A DNA stretch of 64,000 bases, from positions 186,001-250,000 of the forward strand of contig NW_025936068.1 of assembly GCF_000764305.2 (NCBI RefSeq), given 5' to 3'. The position numbers were made by a program, and so were the translations under genes. This document shows, piece by piece, positions 11,301 to 23,300 of the stretch. This DNA is from Hyalella azteca. Lineage: Eukaryota > Arthropoda > Malacostraca > Amphipoda > Hyalellidae. The notes beneath the pieces were generated by a model that saw nothing but the letters and a program-made list of their open reading frames with translations, had not been told where the DNA came from and searched no databases. Numbering within the stretch: position 1 is the first letter of the stretch; each line of letters begins with the position of its first letter.

Positions 11301-14300
11301 GATGTTCAAGCACCACAGCAAGAACTTTCTTGCAGTTATTTATTATCACATTTCTCTTCTTGCTAACTTGACTCGTGCTTTGATCTTTCACCACATTTTT
11401 TTATCATATATGACCATGCTCAGATTTTCTTCACTGAATTATTTCACAATAATTATTATTTCCATTTCATTTTGTACAGTTCTATTACAGAAAGAATTCA
11501 AATAAAAACTTTTCGTCTCTCTCAAGTCATTATTTTAGTTTAATTATCTTACTACACATAATTAAATACGTTTGATGAGTCTGTGAAACCTGTTCAATTC
11601 ATATCTTTATTAAATTTCTGAAATGTTTTATTAACATATTGTATTTTCTTCCATCTCTCGTTATTTTGGTCTTCTCCCTGTGGTCTCTCTGGTCTCTTCC
11701 CTGGCTCTCCTCTTGCTCCTCCCCAGGCAACAAGACCCCTGCCGCTCCCCAAGCGGGACGGGGAAGACGTAAGTTGAGAAGAAATTGGGGAAATGGGAAG
11801 GTAAAACTATTGAAAATAACGATGAAAAAACGGTGACCGCTGTTCCAGTTGCCGGTAGCCCCGTGAAATAAACCGTTTCACTGTTTCTTTTCAAAAATGG
11901 TAAGGGTTTCTTGTGCTAAATCTAAAAAAAAAACGGTGATATGCGGTGTTTTATCTCACGGGTCGGCCGGCATCTGAAATACGGTCACACCGTTTCGCGG
12001 CGTTTTTTTTTCGAACAAGGAAGACGTCGAGGGAAAAATGTATCCCTGGGATTTATGAACAAATTTAGGAACAAAATGCAGCGACCTAAAATTTAAAAAA
12101 CAAGGATATTAGAACATACTACAGCACAGTTTTCTGTTTAATACTTTTTCAAAAATATATTGGCTGTTTTCAAAGCTTTTAACCCTGCATTACCGTCAGT
12201 ATTCAATTAGTTAATTTTATGTTCAGGTGCACAATTAGATTCGCTCAAGCTATTCTTACGCAACCTTTACCATTTTTTATATTCTTCTCCGCAGAAAATT
12301 GTATGTAACGCAATTCACTTTGCACCTCTTACAAAAAAAGTGCCTATATCTCCAATTTCAATCACCATTTTCCATTACCTACGCCATGTAAATACGAGAA
12401 CTCTTTGAAGCAAAACTTCTTTCCACCGTATTCGTAAAGTATATTTTCTATCAGCCGGAAAAGCACCTTATCCGCAGTATAGTTATTTACTAATAGCCGA
12501 AAAACGAACCTTATCGATCCATAAGGTATAGTTATTTTCTGTTGGCCGAAAAATGCACCCTATCTGGAATGTATGTTCATTTTCAATTAGCCGAAAAAAA
12601 TGCCTTATACGGAATGTATAGTCATTTATTAATAACCAAAAAAATACCGTTATTTGAATGCATAGTATTTTTCTATAAGGCGAAAGTTAATCTGCTTGCA
12701 TAAAAACCTTTTTCTAATCGCGATGTCTTTTTTTTTTTTTTGGCTACTCACGTTTTCATGCATATGCGTATGCTTGTATCAGAATTAAGTTAACTTTCAG
12801 TCGTTAGCAAATTAAGTTTCTACCTCTATAAGTTTTTAAGAGATTTTACGAGACTAATCGTAATATAGTGCACGATTTTTATGGAAAAATATAAGTCCAA
12901 GATATCGAATCTCCGTGATATATTCCTTCGCTATACTGCATCAATCTTAAATTTTGCATGACGTTGCTGGAACTGGTAACTTTGCTTGAACATTTAACTT
13001 TGATAGAACATATAACTTTGCTTGAACACCTGATTTTGCTTGAACATATGATGTTGCTTGAACATTTGATGTTGCTTGAACATATGATGTTGCATAGACA
13101 TATATGTGGTTTGAACATGTGATGTTGCTTGAACATGTAATGTTGCTTGGACATATGATGTGGTTTGAACATGTGATGTTGCTTCAACATATGATGTTGC
13201 TTGAACATATAATGTTGCTTGGACATATGATGTGGTTTAAATGTGATTAGTGATTATAGCATATTGATTTATTTATGCTTTTAATACTCATGGTTTTATT
13301 ATCTAGATTCTGTACCGGTTAAAGCTTATTTATGTATTTTATGTTTTAAACACTATTGACTTCTTTATCTAGTGTCTGTAACTCCCATGGCATATTAATT
13401 TGTTATATGTTTTAAACACTCCTGGTTTCTTCACCTAGTGTCAGTAACGGGCAAATCTTATTAATTTATTTTATGTTTTAAACACTCCTGCCTTCTTTAT
13501 CTGGTGTCTGCAACGCCCATAGCATATTAATTTAATGTTATATGTTTTAAACACTCCTGTTTATTTTTATCTAGTGTCTGTAACGGTTAAAGCTTATTTA
13601 TTCATTTTATGTTTTAAACACAACTGGCTTGTTCATCTAGTATCTTTAACGATTAAAGCATATTAATTTGTTTTATGTTTTTAATACACCCGGCTTCTTT
13701 ATGTAGTGTCTGTAACGGTTAATGCTTATTTATTTATTTTATGTCTTTAATGCATCATGCATATTCATTCATTTTAAAACCTCAACTCATTTAGCTTTTT
13801 TCATCTGGTTTCTGTAACGCTGAAAGCATATTTATTTTTTTTGTTTATTTGGTGTCTTTAAGGTACATCTAATTTTTCATCTAATTTCTGTAACGCTGAA
13901 AGCATATTTATTTATTTGGTGTCTTTAAGGTACATCTAATTTTTCATCTAATTTCTGTAACGCTGAAAGCATATTTATTTATTTGGTGTCTTTTAGGTAC
14001 ATCTAATTTTTCATCTAATTTCTGTAACGCTGAAAGCATATTTATTTATTTGGTGTCTTTAACGTACATCTAATTTTTCATCTAGTTTCTGTAACGCTGA
14101 AAGCATATTTATTTATTTGGTGTCTTTTACGTACATCTAATTTTTCATCTAATTTCTGTAACGCTGAAAGCATATTTATTTATTTGGTGTCTTTAACGTA
14201 CATCTAATTTTTCATCTAGTTTCTGTAACGCTGAAAGCATATTTATTTATTTTGTGTCTTTTACGTACATCTAATTTTATGCTCACGTTTCTATGTCGCA

Positions 14301-17300
14301 GCGCATCGAAGATGCTTGGTTGCGTTCATCTAAATTTCCTTATGATGGAGCTCACCCGTTAGTAGATCTGTTCATTTGTACATTTTCTCGTAAAATTAAA
14401 GTATCATATTATTGCTCTTATCTCAATACCGCCGTTATTCAAATAAATAGACTCTATTTAAATTTTTTCAAATTACGGGAAAACACAAGTAGGCAGGGAA
14501 AATTTGAGACCGTTTTGAAATTTTTGTCTCTTATGCAATTACCGTAGAAAGAACAGAAAAACAGTGATATTGTAGAGACAATAGAAACCCATTTTTGATT
14601 TTAATCGAACTTTCTTAGTCATCACCTGTAATTTTTGAGAGCACACCAAACTCTTACTAAAGGGGAAAAAATCGACAGCTGGATTTGAAATCCTCCAATA
14701 GTTTGAATAGGAAATAAAATGGCAACTTTCGTTTTTTTAGTCCAATAATTATTATAAGATATTGGAAGGTACGTATATCCCATTTATAGTTATAGTGTTA
14801 TAGGTTGTATATAAATGGAGCTACAGCCTTACAGTTATAAAATACAAGTTGATAGGGTAAGGTAAAACGGAAACAAATACGACCGATAATCGGTAATAAC
14901 AAATAAACGCATTGTAAGATGTGCGGTTAAATATATCTTAATATGTGCGGTTAAATAAATTTACGAAGGATAATCTCTGACTTTAAATATATTTACGCTG
15001 ATAATGTCGTTGAAAAAGTCAGAGATTATCCTTCGCACCATAGCTCTCGATTATATATATATATAACTTATCTGTTCACAGAGACCAAGTGGGTGGACCC
15101 AGAGGAGATTCCCGAGACCGTCGAGATCCTAGAGACCGCAGAGACCCTCGCTTCGACGACAAGCCATACGGTCGAGGCCCGGGCGCGGCTGGGAGAGGCC
15201 CGGACCACGCCCGTATTTTCGTGGCACTTTTTAACTACGATCCGCCCACGATGAGCCCCAACTCTAACGCCTGTGATGAGGAGTTGGGCTTCAGGGAGGG
15301 CCAGCTCATCCGCGTCTACGGGGACAAGGATGCGGATGGCTTCTATTGGGGCGAGTGCGGGGGCCGGTCCGGATACGTACCGTGTAACATCGTCTCCGAA
15401 GTTCAGGTAATTTGTGTTTTTATACATTTTATTAAACATTTTCATTATTATACATCTCTAATGTTTTACTATACATTTATTTAGTCTTGCTTCGCTAATT
15501 GCGCGGATTGTTGGGTGCACAAACTGTGCACCCAACAATCCGCACAGTTAACTTGAGAACTTAGCCTCTTAACTTGTGAAGTCGTAATTCTTTTTACTGG
15601 AATGATCGAATTCACTCCAGATTTGAAGGGAAGTTATCGAAGTTGAAATACAATGTTGTAACACGTGAATTTGAAAAATATATATATAAATCTTGTTGTA
15701 ATTCATTTTTCGTTGAAATGGTCAACAGCTAATGCAGGGGTGGGAGTTACAATTCTTGGTCGGTTATGCACTTTAGTTCTTTTAGAAATATCATATAGTC
15801 GTATTATATCGTCCATATTTATGCGATTCTGCAAATAAATTAAGCGGCTATTATTGTATAACGTGATGGCGGCTGTATTGTACATCGTGAATGGTGTATA
15901 TCGTGATGATGGCAGGTGGATGACGACCGCGTCGCCCAGGAGCTGATGAAGGAAACTGATGGCGGGCCCATGGGGCGACGCCGGCGGGAAGGTTCATTGG
16001 GGCGCCGCGGGGCCGGGGGCCACCAAGGCGACCGCTGGGGGGACATTTACGCCAATATGCCCGTCAAGAAAATGGTCGCCATATACGACTATGATCCGCA
16101 GGAACTCTCCCCCAACGTCGACTCCGAGGTAACTTATACTCAAAGAAATAATCGAGACTTTGTCCCTATGACAATAATCGATAGCATCTTCATTACACTG
16201 AGGTTGAACCATCACAGGACACGCCCTATGCTCTACTGAAAAGGAAAAAATTATTTTTACAAATTACTCCGATCTAATACTGGTTAAATTTTTCAGGTGG
16301 AGCTATCGTTTCAAACTGGGGACATTATTTACGTTTACGGAGACATGGACGATGATGGCTTCTACATGGGGGAGCTGAGAGGCCAGCGCGGGCTGGTGCC
16401 CTCCAACTTCCTGCAGGAGGCACCGAACCAGGACTACCCTGACGACATGAGGTCAGGTTTTGTATTTTATGCGTGAAAGATAATTCCACTCGTTAATAGA
16501 AATTCAATTTTACTAGAAATTCAATTTTTTTACAATTTTGACAACCTAAAGTATTTTGTGGTTTGATGGCCTAAGAAATCGGCCACAAGGCCGCCAACCT
16601 TGAAGCTTTTGTATTAGCTATTACTTATATGCTTGATAAATTATTCCACATATCGATAAAAACGCTATGATGTTGACAACCTAAAGAACTGCAATGTTGG
16701 TTGAATATCAATCCAAACATGAAACTTCTTTGTCCAATCGATTTTCGTGCCCAACCTTCGGCACAATCACCCTTCAAATTGCACTAAAATATATTACTGA
16801 GTGTTACTGCAACTTGCTCTTTAAATTTTTACTTGAAATGAATAATTTTGTAACAATAGACGGCGTGACGCGATGGACCCCCGGGACAGAGGACGGGGCT
16901 TGGGACCAGGGGTCCACGGCCCCCCACCGCCCCCTCGGCCCGACCAGCGAGACCGCAGGAAAGGTGCGTTGATTTCCATCTTACTATTTACCCTGCGTCC
17001 TTTACCGCTTACGTATCTTGGTTATAAGTTCTATGTTCTGCATATTATATGTTAAATAGTGTTTTATATTTATAACGCATTTAAATATGTAGGGCTGTAA
17101 TAGGGCATCAAAATTTGTGCGGGATTCTATTGGTGCGGGCGCATGCCGCGTAGCGACTACTTTCTAAACGTTTTTTTCAAGCACATCGTAATTTTAGAAT
17201 GAAGATATGTATTCCATTTTCTGCTCACCTAGTTGAAATCGATGAACAAATTTTCGTAGGTAATGAGCTGACGCATCGTTTCTGTTATCGAAAATTTTGA

Positions 17301-20300
17301 TTGAATACGAGGCATTACAGTATCTTTTGCGGGAATAACTATAGATTCAAACCTATGTCAAAGTATAAAATAATGTTCATATTTTATGAATGTTTTTTCG
17401 CAAGTCAGTACTAATTTGGTTCGAATTTCACATCCATTTTTCATTGTCACCACGTGGCGGTGTCCGGATTCAAACCACTTGTTAAAATATGTAATTTTTT
17501 AAGTAACAGCATTTTCAACATTTTCAATAGATTGCCATTATTTCCTGCACCGTTTAGGGATTGAAAATAACTGCCGAAGTAAATTCATATTATATTAGCT
17601 TAAAAATCTGTAAATGAGGTAATTATTGAGAAATACGCTACGTTGAGCATTCAATTCATCGATAAAAAACTGATTTGTGTTCATCATTCCATGAGCGTGT
17701 AGAAAATTTGTGTTCATTTTAATGTTTCTTGCTTGAAAACACTATGCCTACTTAAAAAATTTGTTCCGACAGATTTATTGTATTACATTTTTTCGTATTG
17801 CAAGGAAAAAGTTAAAGTAAGGAGCCCCCAAAGATATGGAGATCTTTGGTTTTTAATGTGCTGGCCGTGTCAAGAATTTCCATATATTTCGTTTTGTGAT
17901 GTTATTTTATAACACAGCCCAGTAGTAGAAAACAATGCTAACAGGGTAGCCCAGTGGTTACAGTTCAGAGTACCAAGATTGGCGCAGAGAGGCGCGGGTT
18001 CGATCCCAGCTCTGTGCGCCAGTTTCTGGTCAGAATCTGCGAGGAGGCCGGGCGGTTAAGCACAGCAGAATTGTAGCAGTGAGTTGCGAGTTCGAGACCG
18101 TAACAAGCTGTGAATGTTCTGCTATGTTAAGAATCGGCGACAGGCCTATGGCCTAATAAACGCTAAAACCACTTTTATTATTATTATTATTAATATAATA
18201 TTACGGCCTTTAACTTATAGGAATTTTTTCAACTTGAAGAATTTTTGCCACATCGAGTAAGACTTTTGTGAAAAAACTTCTGCTTTATTCTCTTATTCTT
18301 AGGATAGATAAATATTGAATCCCGTGACCGTGTCTCAAAATTGGTTACCGATTTTGAGACCAAGCTGCGATCCTTTCCTGTCATTATTTTACCTGTGCTT
18401 AAAAATCCTATCTAATCCTAAATAATAACATTTTCCTGTTCATTTATTTAATTTATTTAATTAATTAATTAATTAAGTTAATTTTCATTTTTTGGTTCAA
18501 TACTCGACGTTATTAGCTTTTTAATTTATCAATATAATTTCACATTTTTGTGTTCAACGTGAAATTTTGTTCCTTCAGATACTTAAACATTGGAGAATAT
18601 TGAAATGTCACAGCGATTGTGTGCGTGTTAGAAGGTATTTCACCATCATTATCTCATAATATTCCATTCACATTGTGCATCGCACATTACATTTGCATTC
18701 CACATTCCATTACACATTATAATGGCTGGATGGAGTTTCATCCAGCCATTACCTCACTCACTTCTATTAACATGCATGATCCCATAGTGCTAAAATGAAC
18801 AATTATTGCTTTTTGCTTTCATTTGATTCTACTTCAAAATTTTTGAAGGAACACCTAGGATTATTTGTGCGAAGGCTTTAAGCAGGAAGCAATGGCTCAG
18901 TAATGCATAACATATTAATTTTCCAACTAAAACAACTCGTTGCTTTCAAGTGACCACGCAGTGCACCGTAGAAAGGATTTATTATCACATATCCCAAAGG
19001 CTTCTTTATAAAAATTAGCGGACTGGTAATAAACGAATTTTTACTTTATGCCTGGGTGTTTCATTAGCTAATGCAATGAGATTCCTCATCTCTCATCGGT
19101 GTCTTGAATCTTCATTGTATTTACAATAGTTTCTTACATCTGCATGCTGCTGATTCAGCAGTATTTGTGAACGTTTAGATGTTATTGGAAATCCTGCTCT
19201 TTTTCTCCAGGTATCGTTATTATTTCAGAAAAGTAGCCGTGCTTTTGAGATTGTGAGTTAAAGAAATATTTTATATCTGTCACTTTTTTTCGATTCTTAA
19301 CTTCGTTCATCGCATGCTCAATGCGAAAAGACTCGGTGTTACTCTGTGGTGAATTCAATCAGATATTTTCAATATGAATTCGCAATGCTAGAGCATTAAT
19401 TGGTGTTTAGTTTTTGATGTTTTATGTTTTGAATGTTTCTATAGTATTGTTATTTTATTTATTCTCATGTAGTCATCAGGTCTACTTTGACCTGAGTAAC
19501 GCACGCATGCTGTCTTCCTTACCGCAATCTTGTGTTCTATTCGGTAGTCGCACCGAAATTTCGGAAAAATTTTTTAACATTACTTGAAGATGAATTTAAA
19601 CAATCAATATGAAACGTAACTGAAGTCGATATGCTACGAGTTGAAAATAAAATCTGAGGAGGAATACCTTCATATCACACACACACATCGCTCCGTTGCT
19701 CTTCTACAGTTTGTTTTTAGCCTATGGCCTAGAAATTGCTTGTTTTAATGTGCTTTTGTTTTATACCAACACAAACCATTCTATCCCTGAGCTATTTATC
19801 ACTTGAGTAGAAAATTTAGATTTCATTTTTGGAAAGATTTTATTAGAGTTTTTACATGACTTAATTTAATTACATCTGAAATTGAAACTGCTAAGCCGTT
19901 CCGTTTCACGTGGTTCGTTTTTTGTGTCATCGGCCGTTATGGTCAAATTAAGTGTTTCTGGGCTCTTCTGCTGCTTGTTCAATGGAAAGATTTATGTGCT
20001 GATTCCAGATAGTAAAAGTGTAGAAGTTGATACGCAATTGTTTCTCGTTATACCGCGTTCTTCTCTCTTACTTCTTTTGCCGGAGTTTCGTACTAAGCCC
20101 AACACTGATATTTTCTGTTCTTATTGGCACAGTGCATTTGAAGGTAAGGACGGTGACATCGCTGCTGAAACACATCTCCACACCACCAAATTCTGGTACC
20201 GATAACCAGGGTTTTATGTTGATACTTATAAGTCCAAGTAGCGCTTCTCACTTCATTTTTGTCTTGCTGGTGGTGGAGACCAGTCCTTGTTCATGAGACG

Positions 20301-23300
20301 AATGGGAGACCATGAAATCCACTGCCGTTCTGTAGTTCGTGCCGTTAATACCAAGTCCCACAAAATAAACACTCGTACGTTTTCTACCAATCGTCTGACC
20401 CAATTTTGTGTGTTTCGCATGATATGTGAAATTTCAGACTTAACATTAAGCGTGAAAAGTGAGACTACTTATTTAACGTTGCTTGGCATGGTATTTAAGC
20501 TACTATATACTCGTACAATCAAACCCTGCCAATAATTCATTTGGTGGCCAATTCAAAACGCATCGTTTCCGCCTGCATTATGTGTGTGAAAATGCAGCTT
20601 TGGTGTTTCAAAGATGTCGCTTCTCTTGTTAAAGCTTTCAGCCTTTTTCCAATTAAACATATAGTGTAGAATTTAACTGTTTACGCGAAATTGTGCAGAT
20701 TCTGCAGTTGGATCTATTTCGGAACTTCTGGCGCGCCCAAATTCCACCCTAGTTGACGATCGAACTAAAAGGAGCCATTCAAGGCAAGAAAAAATTCCTG
20801 TATCCAAGTCCAAGTCAGTTTCATTTAGCACCCCAAGCGCCTTTGCGCCTAAACGGGACGAAACGGGAGCCAATGAGAACCGGACGAAGATTCCGGCTAC
20901 TTGGTTTAAAAAATTCGAAGGCCTTGTTGATGCGAAAAATGACGACACGGTCGTAGCAATGCCTACTACACTATCAAAAGGAAAAAATGAAAGGGAAGAA
21001 ACTGTAGCGGACTCAAACGAAGCTCGGCTACCATTAAATTGGTTTAACCAGGCCACAAAGAGCAGTACGGAACATTTTCTCAATCGTACTGAAAAAAATA
21101 AACTCAACTCGGAATTGAAAAACTGTAACGAAACTCTGCCGGGAGATGATAAAAGCAGCTGGTTGGAAAAAGTTAAGCAGAGCGCGGCAGTAGCTTCACC
21201 ATATATTCATTTTCGAAATAAAGAAACTCACTCGGACGCAAAAGATGATGTATCGGTAGAAGATTCCAAAACAGTTCCCAGTACTTCGAAGTCGATGGAA
21301 AGTGCTCAAACCGATGCAAGATGGCTGCACACCAGCAAAGGGGGCAAATCGGCCAGAAATCCCCTTGATTCGTTGGTAGGAGCCTGCAGTGCGTCAAGTT
21401 ACTAATAAGTGTATCTTTCAATTGTTAATTGAGATCAGGTTCCAGTAGTGCCGTATCAGCTTCTATCAATCGGCTAATTTGTGCTTCCGATATTCTAACA
21501 TTAGAGTGAAACGCTATGAAAAAGCACAAATGGTCTACCGTACAGACCACGCGTATGACCGCGTAGGCTAAACACGTGTTATTAGTATCCAAACTTAATT
21601 TGAATACCAATAACTCGCTTGAACATTATGCATTTCTCGTATGCGTCTGAGCAAAGCTTAATACCGCGGTATCGGTACTCTGACAATAGCATCTTATTTA
21701 TTCTACGTATGTTTCATACCCGCTTTTCGGTTTTACGCGCCCTTTAGCCGTATTTCATCTTGACCACATCCTTCTGTCTCCTTTCCAGCTTCAGTGGTGT
21801 GTCTGCAAAGTACTGACAGAAATGTGTATCTGTATTTCACAACCATTTCCAGTGATGATTTTATACTCCGCTTCGTAGCCTTAATTGCAATGTATGTTCA
21901 TCTGACAGGAGAAATGCCATTTGGTGTTTGCATTATGTTTTTAACTGCCTCCCACAATTCCTTAACTATTTTACCTCTCTCTTCTCACTCGATGTAGACC
22001 CTACTGTAGGTAATACCAAACTCGCCACCGACTCTACGCAGGTGAGTTGCTCCGAACCTGAATGTGTGTCCAATCTCCTGTTCGCATCGCGCCCCAGCTT
22101 TGTCAGCATGCATCAGCTTTCTGTGTGCTTGACCTTTTTTTATTCGATCAAATTATTTGTCAAATCTCTATTCTTAGGGTATTTATTCATATTTGATTTT
22201 TCGGTGACGACTTTGCCTGACGTACGCAAGGTGTTCGTTACAATATAAATTAGCATCTGCAACTCATTATTTTGGACAGAATTAAAGTAATGTTACTCAT
22301 CTTTTCAATTCATATTTTTTCTCGATGGAGAATCGTTCAGTTCGCTTCTTATCAACTAAATAGTAATATTTTCTGAGCTTTTAGTATCAGAAGCTACTGA
22401 AAATCAGACATAGGGTATTTACCAAGGAATGATTGCAAATTATAAGGATTGCGTCTCCATGTTTCTTGCATGCATCGCTACGCTTCATATCATGACATTT
22501 TATCCATTCGTGATAAATCTTGCAACATTTAAAGCTGGTGCAGTAATTAGTAACTCGGGTACCGTACTAATCAACCTCTACTAGGGAAACTTTTACATTC
22601 GGTACATTAGTGCATCGATTGTAAGTAAGATATGATAGACGATCATACTAGCTGCTGATCTTGTTCATTAATGCGGCTGAACATCATAGAACTTCATGAA
22701 TTTGTAAAATTTATGCAACTATTTATGTTTTTTTAATCACATTATTTATATGCTGTACAACAACTTTTTCTCCATTTTTATCAATTTAAAAATTTATATT
22801 CTATTATATTGCACCATCTAAGTGTTATTTTTTTGACAATCATGGCTCACATTTATTCTCAAATTGAAGTGCATGCAATTTTTGCTTAGAAAAAGAAGTT
22901 CTAGAAGGAATCTATTTCAATCTTCAATGGAATGATGCGACTTTCGTTGTTGGTTCAACTGAAATATGATAATAGTTGCCTGTGCACGCATTGCAGTTCA
23001 GCACAAATCTCTTCAGCTGATTGAACAAGTTCATAAACACGAAGTTTACCAAAACTCTACTTTAAAATTTACTCTAGCAGTTCGACAGCGCCAGTTGACT
23101 ACGTAATCAAATAAAACTGTGACCATATCAAGTCTTCCTGGTCTTGCTTTTACAAATTCAAGGTTAACATCAGAAAATAATATATCTGAACGATGGTTAG
23201 TTCACGCCCCTCGCGATATAAGCATCAACTATTGTACCATTTCTGTCATCGAGAATTTCGTTCCGGTACTGAAAATCGTTTATTTCGATTTAAGCAGCTG

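Larger units (their letters stand above)
8084..16724 (+). repeat. Right copy of the duplicated RIM-BP segment
   Basis: Right-hand partner of 1-5128. It carries extra sequence against the left copy: 8727-12476 (hidden by the N in the left copy), an enlarged 67-bp tandem array at 13865-14275, and about 540 bp around 14315-14855. It lacks the roughly 1-kb left-copy interval 1690-2680, which holds a 148-nt coding exon. This copy joins upstream exons (5235, 6536, 7936) and downstream exons (16860 onward) in correct reading phase, so it is the better candidate for the gene's true backbone. Confidence 0.9.

Noticed and set aside
12967..14280. CRISPR-like array of direct repeats
   Set aside because: Units are contiguous tandem repeats without unique spacers, inside a eukaryotic intron.
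16870..16972. Alternative frame of exon F ([17 protein letters not shown])
   Set aside because: Open, and it would even join in phase 0 to the last exon, but it is out of phase with SH3-III; the Pro-rich frame fits both the upstream phase and the expected composition.
17941..18010. tRNA gene
   Set aside because: Box A and B are present, but no full acceptor stem or cloverleaf is visible, and the segment continues into a SINE body with an ATT tail.
19882..20535. Overlapping + strand ORFs in the RIM-BP intron
   Set aside because: Low-complexity Ser/Leu content, no phase-matched acceptor and donor pair, and no recognisable domain.
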